From NCBI GenBank assembly GCA_965277875.1, contig CBDIDV010000003.1, forward strand, positions 1-64,000: DNA of 64,000 nucleotides, read 5' to 3'. The position numbers were made by a program, and so were the translations under genes. Shown in pieces: positions 33,763 through 41,726 of the stretch (position 1 is the first letter of the stretch; every line of letters starts with the position of its first letter). Under the pieces are notes generated by a model. That model did not search any database. It was given only the letters and a program-made list of their open reading frames with translations, and was not told the origin of the DNA. Origin of the DNA: CAWFQB01 sp965277875 (GTDB taxonomy: Bacteria; Armatimonadota; Chthonomonadetes; Chthonomonadales; Chthonomonadaceae).

Positions 33763-34575
33763 TCAGAAGCGTTTGCGACAGTGCAGATCCATCTCATGAG
33801 CCAGCGGGAGTAGTTGCGAGAGTGGGAGGGGAGAGGCGGCGGCGAACGCGCGCCGCTCGACATGCCACACCACCAGGTTTTCGGCTCCCGACCGCGTGTA
33901 ATACCGGCTGCCCATATACGTTACGGGTTCCAGCGCCGCAGTCTGCGGACTGGCATTCAGCGCTATTCGCAGCGTGATGTGCGTCCCGTCAGCCATCCGG
34001 TAGTTGAAAACGGCTTTACCCTCGGCTGCATAAGCCTCTACAGCGGCCAGCCGCGTCTTGCTCAAGGCGAGGTTTATTGTGGGAACTTCGGCGTCCAACT
34101 GTCTGCCGAGCCATTGCGCCGCTCTATCCGCGTCCTCAGTTCGCAGGCGAACGCTGCCGGTTTTGGTCGTCAGCAGCTCTGCAATCGAAGTCACGCGTGG
34201 AGAACGCGTCCTTACCGACGCAAATACGGCGATCAGCAGCAGAAGCATTCCGGCGGCCATCAGCGCCGGTCGCGACATCAGGCGCGGCGGCGCGGCGCGG
34301 CGAGGGGCAAGGCGGGCCGCATCAACGCGATCCAGTGAGGCAAAGGCCCGTGGGAGAAAGTGCGCCGGCAGCGCGTCCGGCGTTTTTGCCTGTTGAAAGC
34401 CAAGCATCCTCGTTTTGTAAGCATGCAGCTCCGCCACCCGGGCGGCGCAGATGTCGCACCCGGCGACATGGTCTGCGACTCTTTGACGCTCCGTATGCGT
34501 GAGGCTGGAGTGCGCTGCATCGCCCATCCATTGCTCCAACTGCTCCCCATTCATCTGCTGGCAGCTTCGGTTCAT
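33763..34575 (-). CDS. Anti-sigma factor with zinc-finger-like motif and membrane helix
   Basis: 270 residues. The N-terminal anti-sigma domain has the HxxxCxxC motif in DHVAGCDICAARVAEL, which binds zinc and clamps the sigma factor. One membrane helix follows (ALMAAGMLLLLIAVFASV, about residues 104-121), and the C-terminal 140 residues would be a periplasmic sensor (ITSIAEL..., FNYRMADGTHITLRI). Encoded directly downstream of the ECF sigma gene, with an 82-base gap filled largely by a 3 x 13-bp repeat, so its translation could be tuned separately. The signal sensed is unknown. Confidence 0.88.
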   Translation of the reverse strand: MNRSCQQMNGEQLEQWMGDAAHSSLTHTERQRVADHVAGCDICAARVAELHAYKTRMLGFQQAKTPDALPAHFLPRAFASLDRVDAARLAPRRAAPPRLMSRPALMAAGMLLLLIAVFASVRTRSPRVTSIAELLTTKTGSVRLRTEDADRAAQWLGRQLDAEVPTINLALSKTRLAAVEAYAAEGKAVFNYRMADGTHITLRIALNASPQTAALEPVTYMGSRYYTRSGAENLVVWHVERRAFAAASPLPLSQLLPLAHEMDLHCRKRF

Positions 34576-34592
34576 CGCATATCGCTCTTTCC

Positions 34593-34631
34593 AGGTATTG
34601 GCGGAAGGTATTAGTGGCAGGTATTGGCGGC
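34593..34631 (-). repeat. 3 x 13-bp tandem repeat between sigma and anti-sigma genes
   Basis: AGGTATTGGCGGA, AGGTATTAGTGGC and AGGTATTGGCGGC follow one another, then a further AGG. The array ends eight bases upstream of the anti-sigma ribosome site GGAAAGAG. Confidence 0.9.
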
Positions 34632-34657
34632 AGGTCGTTCTGGTTTCAAAGCCAATT

Positions 34658-35275
34658 TCAAATCAGGTTGTTCTGGCGCGCGTACTCCTGCAGACAACTT
34701 CGCATCTGCTCCCGCCCGCGATTCAAGCGCGACCGGATCGTGCCGACCGGCAGATGCAATGCGGCGGCAGCCTCCTCGTAGCTCAACTGCTCCACATCAA
34801 CCAGCAGAAGGGTCAGGCGCATCGGCTCCGAAAGCCTGCCTAATGCCATCTCGATCTCTTCGGTCAGCGCGGAGGCAAACAGGGCCGGTTCCGGCTCGCG
34901 CTGCGCTTCGCCGGCGAGGCTGTCGGGGCCGGCGGGGAAAATTTTGCCAAGATCGTCCCAGGCCAGAAACGAGATCAGCCGACGGCGTCGGTAATCTTCA
35001 ATGTAGTTATTTGTCAGAATACGAAGCAGCCAGGCGCGGAAGTTGGTTCCCGGCGTGAATGAATCAAACGCCTTGTAAGCGTCTAAGAGCGTCTCCTGAG
35101 CCAGATCCTCCGCATCCTCCGGGTTACGGGCCATGCGCCGCGCTGCGCCATAGAGCGCGAGGGCGTTCTCCTGCATCAGACGCTCAAAGTACGCGCGGCG
35201 CTGTCCGGCCAGGTCCGCGGCCCGATCAACGCCTCGTGGTTTTGTGCTGTTCTTGCCGCGCAGCCAGCCGATCAT
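34658..35275 (-). CDS. ECF-family RNA polymerase sigma factor
   Basis: 205 residues from the ATG at 35275, with GGAGGGACAG upstream. Region 2 is clear (NPEDAEDLAQETLLDAYKAF, then TNFRAWLLRILTNNYIEDYRR for -10 recognition), a linker, and region 4 (EPMRLTLLLVDVEQLSYEEA, then LPVGTIRSRLNRGREQM for -35 recognition). It redirects RNA polymerase to a stress or surface regulon when released by the anti-sigma factor encoded downstream. Confidence 0.93.
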   Translation of the reverse strand: MIGWLRGKNSTKPRGVDRAADLAGQRRAYFERLMQENALALYGAARRMARNPEDAEDLAQETLLDAYKAFDSFTPGTNFRAWLLRILTNNYIEDYRRRRLISFLAWDDLGKIFPAGPDSLAGEAQREPEPALFASALTEEIEMALGRLSEPMRLTLLLVDVEQLSYEEAAAALHLPVGTIRSRLNRGREQMRSCLQEYARQNNLI

Positions 35276-35390
35276 GCCTGTCCCTCCACCGGGGTGCAAC
35301 GACCTGCGCGGAGCGAAAGTTCCATCCACAGCCTGGAAGCTGCGCCCGCTTCTCCATCAACAAGTTCATGGTCGGGCGTGATGCTAAACC

Positions 35391-36725
35391 TTACGGCTCG
35401 TGAACAAACGCGTGGTAAACCGCCCGCATGGCCGCCTCGAAATCCTCGTTTCTTACGCCCACGATGATGTTGATTTCCGACGCGCCCTGATTGATCATGC
35501 GGATGTTGATGCCGGCGTGGCCCAGAGCGCCGATCAGGCGTCCGGCCACGCCCACGCGTCGGCTCATGCCCTGCCCCACCGTAGCGATCAGGGCCATGCC
35601 GGGCAGTACCTCCAATCTGTCCGGCTGCAAAATCTCCTGCATTCGGGTCAAAATGTCCTGCATACAGTCGGCGATTTCCTCATCGCGCACGATCACGGAC
35701 ATGCTATCAATGCTGCTGGGCGCGTGTTCGTAGCTGACGCCATGCTCTTCCAGTACCTGAAGCATTCGCCGCCCAAACCCCAATTCCTGATTCATCAGAG
35801 ATTTTTCGACCTGTATGGCCGTGAAGCCCTGACGCCCCGCGATGCCCACGACCGGGGCTTCGTCGTTGTCACGGTGCGCCCGTATCCAGGTTCCCGGCAG
35901 GTCGGGATTGTTGGTGTCGCGTATATGAATGGGGATACCCGCCTCTCGCACGGGGAAGATGGCCTCGTCATGCAGCACGGACGCGCCCATGTAGGCCAGT
36001 TCGCGTAATTCCTGGTATGTCACCTCGCGGATAGGCGGCGCGTCTGCGACAAGCCGCGGGTCTACCATGCGCACGCCATCTACATCCGTCCAGTTCTCGT
36101 AAGCGGAAGCGTACATGGCGCGGGCCACAATCGCGCCCGTGACATCGCTGCCGCCACGCGAAAACGTTTTGATGCTGCCGTGCGCGTCCCGCCCATAAAA
36201 ACCGGGTACGACAACTACATCATCACCTTCCAACGCGTGACGCGCCTGCTCATAGGTCACAGGATCCAGGCGGCCCTCCGACGTGAACGTGATGAAGTCG
36301 GCGGCATCCACAAACCGCGCGCCGAGAAAAGCGGCGATCAGGAGGGCGTTCAGGTACTCGCCCCGTGACGCGACCCAATCCGAGGTTTGTCCCTGCCTCA
36401 GCATCCCTTCTACTTCGTCCAGCCACACCTCCGTATCGGTTAGAGAAACGTCAAGCCCCGCCGCAATAGCCTGGTAGCGGCTGCGGATCAGTCCGAACGG
36501 ACTCGCGGCGTCCTGTCCCTGCGTTACTAGATGCTGGCACTGGTACAACATATCCGTGATTTTTTTGTCGGCCTTGTGCCGCTTGCCTGGAGCCGATACG
36601 ACGATACAGCGGCGATTTGGGTGACTGCGAATGATGGCCTCCACACGGCGTATCTGACTCGCATCGGCAAGCGACGTTCCCCCGAATTTGCACACCAGTG
36701 GGCGCGGGGTCGTATGGTTCGGCAT
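35391..36725 (-). CDS. lysC: Aspartate kinase (LysC-type)
   Basis: 444 residues. First enzyme of the aspartate pathway: ATP-dependent phosphorylation of aspartate on the way to lysine, methionine, threonine and diaminopimelate. Seen: VCKFGGTSLADASQI (nucleotide-binding KFGGTS), VASRGEYLNALLIAAFLG, GFYGRDAHGSIKTFSRGGSD (substrate loop), ENWTDVDGVRMVDPRL, and two C-terminal ACT domains (FTAIQVEKSLMN; LIATVGQGMSRRVGVAGRL) for feedback control. Monocistronic; no lysine riboswitch recognised in its leader, which carries a 2 x 13-bp repeat. The ribosome site GAGGATGCAGG is weak. Confidence 0.93.
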   Translation of the reverse strand: MPNHTTPRPLVCKFGGTSLADASQIRRVEAIIRSHPNRRCIVVSAPGKRHKADKKITDMLYQCQHLVTQGQDAASPFGLIRSRYQAIAAGLDVSLTDTEVWLDEVEGMLRQGQTSDWVASRGEYLNALLIAAFLGARFVDAADFITFTSEGRLDPVTYEQARHALEGDDVVVVPGFYGRDAHGSIKTFSRGGSDVTGAIVARAMYASAYENWTDVDGVRMVDPRLVADAPPIREVTYQELRELAYMGASVLHDEAIFPVREAGIPIHIRDTNNPDLPGTWIRAHRDNDEAPVVGIAGRQGFTAIQVEKSLMNQELGFGRRMLQVLEEHGVSYEHAPSSIDSMSVIVRDEEIADCMQDILTRMQEILQPDRLEVLPGMALIATVGQGMSRRVGVAGRLIGALGHAGINIRMINQGASEINIIVGVRNEDFEAAMRAVYHAFVHEP

Positions 36726-36768
36726 CCTGCATCCTCAATCCAATGATAACACCAATTCATGGTTGGCA

Positions 36769-36794
36769 ACATATTCAAACGACATATTCAAACA
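36769..36794 (-). repeat. 2 x 13-bp tandem duplication upstream of lysC
   Basis: ACATATTCAAACG then ACATATTCAAACA, one mismatch, ending 44 bases upstream of the aspartokinase start. Confidence 0.75.
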
Positions 36795-36841
36795 ACCTGA
36801 AACAACTTGGATACAGAGTTTACCAGATTAGAGAGGGGAAC

Positions 36842-36928
36842 TTACCGCAGATCACACGAATGAAACGAATACACGCGAATTAGCTGAAAATCCGCGTTCA
36901 TCTGTTTCATCCGTGTGATCTGCGGTAA
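36842..36928. repeat. Inverted-repeat element D
   Basis: TTACCGCAGATCACACGAAT and the complementary ATCCGTGTGATCTGCGGTAA end a hairpin of about 40-bp arms with several mismatches inside. It lies between lysC and the VOC gene and could terminate the latter. The outer end differs from elements A-C, but the inner GATGAAACAGATGAACGCGG pattern is similar in style. Confidence 0.8.
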
Positions 36929-36934
36929 AGTATT

Positions 36935-37366
36935 TCACCCTTGCTGCTTTTGCCAGTCGGAGCCGTCGAACGATATGATTTCTATGGCCTGACCGCCCGG
37001 CGCTTCGAGGTAGAAGCTGCGAGTCTTGTCGCGATGCAGGGCGATGGTCTTCTGGTAGCGGGCCGCCATCTGCTCCAACTGCGCTTCAGACACGCGCCAA
37101 GCGAGGTGGTTAGGATGCTGATCTTCGCGCACAAAGGCCAGTTTTGTCCCCCCCGCGTCCACAAAGGCCCAGCTTGTGTCTTGGTACAGCACTTTGGCCT
37201 GCGGCAGCAAGGTCATGTACCAGGCGACCGCCTCGGCGATGTCGGGAACCTGCTGCGCCACATGGTCGAACTGCATGGCGTCCGGGCTGCCGTTGCTTGC
37301 AGCCTTGTCTTTGTGTGGATCATTTTGATCGTTAGCGGAGGGCGAATGAGAATGAGTATCAGACAT
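36935..37366 (-). CDS. VOC-family (glyoxalase-like) protein
   Basis: 143 residues, with AGGAGAT upstream of the ATG. After a disordered His/Asn-rich N-terminus of about 30 residues, one vicinal-oxygen-chelate module is visible: QFDHVAQQVPDIAEAVAWY, then TKLAFVREDQHPNHLAWRV and SFYLEAPGGQAIEIISFD, with metal-ligand candidates His (FDHV), His (NHLA) and Glu (IEII). The two-beta-alpha module suggests a dimer binding a divalent metal; glyoxalase, dioxygenase or binding functions are all possible. Confidence 0.8.
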   Translation of the reverse strand: MSDTHSHSPSANDQNDPHKDKAASNGSPDAMQFDHVAQQVPDIAEAVAWYMTLLPQAKVLYQDTSWAFVDAGGTKLAFVREDQHPNHLAWRVSEAQLEQMAARYQKTIALHRDKTRSFYLEAPGGQAIEIISFDGSDWQKQQG

Positions 37367-37470
37367 AATAGATCTCCTAAATCACAGGTATACAGTAGAA
37401 CAAGAATTGGCACAACCAAGAATAGTGGCTTGGCGGGTCACTCTACTGATGTTACGGAGGACAAACGGCG

Positions 37471-37500
37471 CAGGTTGCCGCGTGGCCACGCGGCAACCTG
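37471..37500. repeat. Spacerless 30-bp perfect palindrome
   Basis: CAGGTTGCCGCGTGG directly followed by its reverse complement. No T-tract. Located upstream of both the VOC gene (minus) and the methyltransferase gene (plus), so a terminator role is not obvious. Confidence 0.7.
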
Positions 37501-37570
37501 AACGAGACTTATAACGTCCGATAATATATTACGAAGCATTCACAAGGCGATTGCAGCAGTTCATGAATAA

Positions 37571-37606
37571 CGATTTTTTGGAGGCGCATGCGCCTCCAAA
37601 AAATCG
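37571..37606. repeat. Spacerless 36-bp perfect palindrome
   Basis: CGATTTTTTGGAGGCGCA directly followed by its reverse complement. Its TTTTGGAGG core is shared with the palindrome at 29070-29107. Confidence 0.7.
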
Positions 37607-37631
37607 CCCGCCGCCACCTGGATGCCTGGAC

Positions 37632-37687
37632 TATCACCAATCTTTGATTATCACAAATCTTTGTCGAGGCAGCATCGAGGCAGAAAT
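37632..37687 (+). repeat. Two adjacent tandem duplications (2 x 17 and 2 x 11 bp)
   Basis: TATCACCAATCTTTGAT/TATCACAAATCTTTGTC (37632-37665) is followed without a gap by GAGGCAGCATC/GAGGCAGAAAT (37666-37687). About 140 bases before the methyltransferase start. Confidence 0.8.
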
Positions 37688-37823
37688 CACGGCAGTTACT
37701 TCGCTTTGCGAAACATTTCTTCTGTGCTGCGTAACTTCACTGTGCGCTGATCCTCGTGTCTCGTCGCGAATCGGATGCCGCTGTGATCTCACTCTCACGC
37801 TGCGGCTCTTGTGGAGAACCTTG

Positions 37824-38537
37824 ATGTTTCGGACTGTTTTGAAAGTGGCCGGGGCGACCCTGGCTTTTGCCATGCTGCACTCGCTGTGTGCCAGCCCTCC
37901 GGTAAAGAATGCCGCGCGCAGAAGCGTGGGCGAGCGCAATTATCGAGGCTGGTATCGCGCCTTTTATACGGCGCAGTCCGTACTTTCCCTGGGCGCGCTG
38001 ATCGTCTACATCTGTTCGCTGCCGAACAGAACGTTGTACCGGGCAAAAGGTAAACTGGCGTGGCTGATGCGCGTCGGACAGGTACTCGCGCTTTCCGCGC
38101 AGGTGCATAGCGCGTTTCAGGTCGGCATCGGGCGTCTGACCGGCGCAGACAATTTGTATGCCTGGCTGCGCGGCAAGCATACAAATTGTCTGCGCCCTGC
38201 CGCCGAGGGTCAGGGGCCGAGCATGGACGTGACTGCCACAGGTCGCAAATCACTGCACGTCACCGGCCTGTTTCATAAGACGCGCCACCCACTGAATTTT
38301 TTCGCCTTGCCCCTGCTCTGGCTGCAAACGCCGATGACTGTGCGCTGGGCTTCCTTCAGTACCGTGGCAAGCGTTTATTTCTATATCGGCTCCCTATTCG
38401 AGGCGCTGCGCCTGCGCGGGCATTACGGCAAGCGGTATCAAGATTATGACGAAAGCAGCGTTCCACTCTTCTTTCCACGCTTTTGCCGCTCACAGGGCGC
38501 GGACAACCACGCTAACGCTCCTGATGCTACTGAATGA
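37824..38537 (+). CDS. Membrane methyltransferase of the ICMT/PEMT type
   Basis: 237 residues from the ATG at 37824 (GGAGAA upstream). Four or five hydrophobic helices (TLKVAGATLAFAMLHSL-like start; AQSVLSLGALIVYICSL). The C-terminal signature GLFHKTRHPLNFFALPLLWL followed by SLFEALRLRGHYGKRYQDY matches the RHPxY...E...YxxY pattern of isoprenylcysteine/phospholipid methyltransferases and NnrU-like proteins, which bind S-adenosylmethionine. Substrate unknown, probably a lipid or small molecule. A perfect 20-bp inverted repeat lies within the gene (38142-38196), encoding ADNLYAWLRGKHTNCLR; this segment looks like an in-frame insertion between two conserved helices. Confidence 0.75.
   Translation: MFRTVLKVAGATLAFAMLHSLCASPPVKNAARRSVGERNYRGWYRAFYTAQSVLSLGALIVYICSLPNRTLYRAKGKLAWLMRVGQVLALSAQVHSAFQVGIGRLTGADNLYAWLRGKHTNCLRPAAEGQGPSMDVTATGRKSLHVTGLFHKTRHPLNFFALPLLWLQTPMTVRWASFSTVASVYFYIGSLFEALRLRGHYGKRYQDYDESSVPLFFPRFCRSQGADNHANAPDATE
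38142..38196. repeat. Perfect 20-bp inverted repeat inside a coding region
   Basis: GGCGCAGACAATTTGTATGC (38142-38161) and its exact reverse complement (38177-38196), with a 15-base loop. In the messenger it would fold into a very stable hairpin in the middle of the methyltransferase gene. Confidence 0.9.
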
Positions 38538-38849
38538 TGCCACAATGCAACCAAATCAAATAACGCTAAAATCGGGCGCTTCCACTCTTACTATCACACA
38601 GTAATCATTTTGACTCCGTTTGCATATTTCATGCGTACTACCAATGCGGCAAGCATTCTGCTCATGCTTTGACGTTTCTACGCACACAATATGCACCTAA
38701 ATAGTGACTTCCGATAATGGTATCGTATCGGAAGCTACCTGCGATAAACGGCTGCGATAATCACAGAGGATTATCGCAGGGCCGTCGCGAATTGAAGTAT
38801 CAGGACAGCACAGCAGGACGCGGCTTGTACGCTGCCGGAAAGCACACTC
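38538..38849. other. 312-bp gap upstream of a response regulator
   Basis: AT-richer than its surroundings, with two successive hairpins (38706-38735 and 38752-38779) near the downstream gene. No gene seen. Confidence 0.5.
38752..38779 (+). promoter_or_regulatory. Hairpin in the response-regulator leader
   Basis: CTGCGATAATC-ACAGAG-GATTATCGCAG, an 11-bp perfect stem. A second one, CTTCCGATA/TATCGGAAG, lies just upstream (about 38708-38734). The same TGCGATAA word also occurs once more at about 38740. Confidence 0.55.
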
Positions 38850-39332
38850 ATGCCCAAAAAGATTTTAGCCGTAGATGATGAGCGCCACATCGTGCGTCTG
38901 GTGCAGGTCAACCTCGAACGCGCGGGCTACCAGGTCGTGACGGCGTTCGACGGCCGCGAGGCGCTGGAAAAGGTGGAAAGCGAAAAACCCGATCTGGTCA
39001 TCCTCGACGTGATGATGCCCTACATGGACGGCTTCGAGGTTTTGCAGTTGCTCAGGAAAAATCAAGCGACGCGCGAACTGCCGGTTATCATGCTCACAGC
39101 CAAAGCGCAGGATGCAGATGTGTTCCGGGGCTGGCAAAGCGGTGTGGACTGCTACCTCACCAAACCTTTCAATCCCATGGAACTTATCTCATTCGTCCGC
39201 CGCTGCCTGGACGATGAAGGCGGGCCGACCGGCGGCAGTCCGGGCAGGGCAGGCGGCGCGCCCGTTTCGCCCGCGCTTGCTGACGCTGTCCACAAGCCCA
39301 CACCACCGACTGACGCCGCAAAATCAGCCTGA
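38850..39332 (+). CDS. Receiver-only response regulator (CheY-like)
   Basis: 160 residues. Complete receiver domain: ILAVDDERHIVRLVQ (acidic pocket Asp9, Asp10), phosphoacceptor Asp53 in LVILDVMMPYMDGFEVL, Thr in VIMLTAKAQDADV and Lys in CYLTKPFNPMELISFVRRCL. The tail after residue 120 is Gly/Pro/Ala-rich and disordered, with no output domain. It probably acts by protein-protein contact. No histidine kinase is adjacent, so it is an orphan in this window; the GH172 gene follows 28 bases later and may share the transcript. Confidence 0.9.
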   Translation: MPKKILAVDDERHIVRLVQVNLERAGYQVVTAFDGREALEKVESEKPDLVILDVMMPYMDGFEVLQLLRKNQATRELPVIMLTAKAQDADVFRGWQSGVDCYLTKPFNPMELISFVRRCLDDEGGPTGGSPGRAGGAPVSPALADAVHKPTPPTDAAKSA

Positions 39333-39360
39333 TAACCACCGAACTCAAATCAAACCTGAC

Positions 39361-41475
39361 ATGCTTGCTAAACTCAAAGCAGTTTACACATCGCGCCAAA
39401 CGCGGCCGGACAGACAAGCCTCTGTCCGGCGGCACAAGGGCGTTCCTGGCTCTAACCAACTCGGGTTTCGCCTGACGGGCCTGATACTGCCCCTGTTGGC
39501 GCTGCTTCTGCTGGCCGGCACACCCATGCGCGCCTTTGATGCCGACGACATCACGCCTATCGGCCTGGCGGAATTCTCACGCCTGGATCGCCTGCCGCGC
39601 CTGCGAACGGTCGTCAAGACCGCCTCCATTTCCAGCTACGACCGCACCGGCGGCAATGACGACGGCTTTTCGGGCAAATACTCTTTCGTCCGCAAGGTAC
39701 ACGATGCACAGGGGGACGCCCTCGTGATCGCCGACCTCAAAGGGCCGGGTGTGATTACGCGCATCGCCACGCCGACCCCGACCGACGAAACCATCGAGTT
39801 TTACTTTGACGGCGAGACTCGGCCCCGCCTCGCCTGCTCGTACCGCAAACTGTTCGACGGCAGTACGCCGCCGTTCCTCGCGCCCCTTTCGGGTTATGGC
39901 AGCGGCGGCTTTTACACGTATCTGCCTATACCTTATAAGGTATCGTGCAAAATCCTCGTCCGCGCTCCCAAAGTGCAGTTCTATCAGATCAACTACGCCA
40001 CGTATCCCGCCGATACCATCCTCGAATCATTCGCGCCGGACAGCCCCGCGTACACAGGGACGGCGATGCAAAAAGCGCAGGCAGCTCTCGCCATGACCGG
40101 CAAAGAGATGGCCGCGCTTGTCGCCCCGCCGGGCGCGGTTCTTCGGACCACGCGCGCAAATGTCACTCTCGCCCCCGGCACGGCCGCCACTCTGTTCAAG
40201 ACCGATCACGGAGGCCGCATCCTGGGTCTGCGACTAAGTCCCGCAAATGCGTTTGCGGGCAAAAACCGCAGCTTGACGCTCAAAATCACATGGGACGATG
40301 CCTTGACGCCCGCCGTGCTGTGTCCCGCAGGCGATTTCTTCGGGTATAGCTGGGGCGACCCCGCCGCCCGCTCCCTGCTCGTGGGCAGTCAGGAGGGCGT
40401 GGCCTACGCCTACTTCCCCATGCCCTTCGACCACTTTGCAAAGGTCGAACTCGTGTTGGAAGACCCCAGCGCGGCCCCGGTCGAGGTTCAGGCCGAAATC
40501 GTACACGCAGATGTCCCGCGCCGTGCCGATGAGGGCCGCTTTTACGCGCTGTGGCGGCGCGAAAACCCGACCACAAAAGGCAGGCCCTTCAACTACGTGC
40601 AGACCAAGGGACGCGGGCAGCTTGTCGGCGTCACCCTGCAGGCGCAGGGGTCGGTTCCAGGTATTACCCCGTTTTTCGAGGGGGACGATCAGGCCACGCT
40701 GGACGGCGAGCTAAGGATTCACGGCACGGGTTCCGAAGATTTCTTTAACGGCGGCTGGTACGATGTGCCGGGACGCTGGGAGGCGCGGGCCTCGTACCCG
40801 CTGAGCGGGTGCCTGGATTACAGCCGCGCCCAGGCCCGCAGCGGCGGCTATCGCCTGTTTCTGACCGACGCGTACCGCTTCGCGCAGAGCATCAAGCTGG
40901 ACATGGAACACGCGCCCGAAAAGAACGATTTCGACGCCGATTACGCGGGCGTCAGTTACCTGTATCTGGAGAACCCGCCCGCCGTACCCTGGACGCTGCC
41001 GCCGCTTGCCGCGCGCCGCGTTGTGGACCCGACCCGGCTTGTCTTCACGCCCGGCTGGTACATGCCCATCCATGCCTTTTCCATCGAGAACGCCACGCTT
41101 GCCAAAAAAGTGGAACGCATTGACGGCGCGGATTATCGCTTCCTGTCCCTGCGTCCCGACGGCGAAAACAAGTTCGGCGAACACATGCTGTCCCTGCTGT
41201 GCGCCGTTCCCGCGAGCGGACGCTACCGGGTTTCCATTGACGCCATGTTCGGCCCCGCGCAGGGCGTCGGGCAGTTGTTTGTCAACGAACACGCCGTCGG
41301 CCCCGCCCTGGACATGTATGCGGAAAAACGCGCCAAGTGTCCGATGACCGTGATGGGCGACATGGACATGAAGGAAGGCCCCAATCAGGTGTTCTTCAAG
41401 CTGATTGGCAAAAACGCCAAATCAAGCGGCATGGCCTTCGACCTCGTCACCGTCGCCCTGGACAAACTGCCCTGA
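39361..41475 (+). CDS. GH172-family (DUF2961) glycoside hydrolase
   Basis: 704 residues from the ATG at 39361; the open frame reaches back to 39112 inside the response regulator. Hydrophobic signal at about residues 37-57 (LTGLILPLLALLLLAGTP). DUF2961 landmarks are KTASISSYDRTGGNDDGFSG, FYFDGETRPRLACSY, SCKILVRAPKVQFYQINY, TLDGELRIHGTGSEDFFNGG and ARASYPLSGCLDY. Characterised GH172 members are alpha-D-fructofuranosidases/difructose dianhydride synthases and D-arabinofuranosidases. This one has a C-terminal beta-sandwich after residue 560. The long N-terminus before the signal helix suggests the true start may be later (for example near residue 30). Confidence 0.85.
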   Translation: MLAKLKAVYTSRQTRPDRQASVRRHKGVPGSNQLGFRLTGLILPLLALLLLAGTPMRAFDADDITPIGLAEFSRLDRLPRLRTVVKTASISSYDRTGGNDDGFSGKYSFVRKVHDAQGDALVIADLKGPGVITRIATPTPTDETIEFYFDGETRPRLACSYRKLFDGSTPPFLAPLSGYGSGGFYTYLPIPYKVSCKILVRAPKVQFYQINYATYPADTILESFAPDSPAYTGTAMQKAQAALAMTGKEMAALVAPPGAVLRTTRANVTLAPGTAATLFKTDHGGRILGLRLSPANAFAGKNRSLTLKITWDDALTPAVLCPAGDFFGYSWGDPAARSLLVGSQEGVAYAYFPMPFDHFAKVELVLEDPSAAPVEVQAEIVHADVPRRADEGRFYALWRRENPTTKGRPFNYVQTKGRGQLVGVTLQAQGSVPGITPFFEGDDQATLDGELRIHGTGSEDFFNGGWYDVPGRWEARASYPLSGCLDYSRAQARSGGYRLFLTDAYRFAQSIKLDMEHAPEKNDFDADYAGVSYLYLENPPAVPWTLPPLAARRVVDPTRLVFTPGWYMPIHAFSIENATLAKKVERIDGADYRFLSLRPDGENKFGEHMLSLLCAVPASGRYRVSIDAMFGPAQGVGQLFVNEHAVGPALDMYAEKRAKCPMTVMGDMDMKEGPNQVFFKLIGKNAKSSGMAFDLVTVALDKLP

Positions 41476-41549
41476 CAGACGAAACAGGCGGAAACGCGAT
41501 TTTACGCGAACATCACCGCATTCTTCTGCGTCAATAAAAGCATAACACA

Positions 41550-41581
41550 GCGCGTAATCTGGCACACAGCATATTACGCGC
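41550..41581. repeat. Short inverted repeat
   Basis: GCGCGTAAT (41550-41558) and ATTACGCGC (41573-41581) with a 14-base loop, 75 bases after the GH172 stop; possibly a weak terminator. Confidence 0.4.
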
Positions 41582-41726
41582 ATCGAACGGCCTGATGAGA
41601 TTGTGACTCAACAGGGATTCAACTGCCAGGCATCTCATTCCTGAACGCCAAAACGCTAAAACCCATCAGCAGGAAACCGTTCGCCGGATAGCGAATTTTA
41701 GAGGACACTTCCAGGAGGCTTATACT

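Larger units (their letters stand above)
37367..37823. other. 457-bp gap with two perfect palindromes and tandem repeats
   Basis: Contains the spacerless palindromes 37471-37500 and 37571-37606, and the adjacent tandem duplications 37632-37687. The frame of the downstream gene is open through part of it, but the sequence there looks non-coding. Confidence 0.65.

Noticed and set aside
37551..37823. In-frame N-terminal extension of the methyltransferase gene
   Set aside because: It would translate through a 36-bp palindrome and tandem repeats; the ATG at 37824 has a good ribosome site and starts at the first membrane helix.
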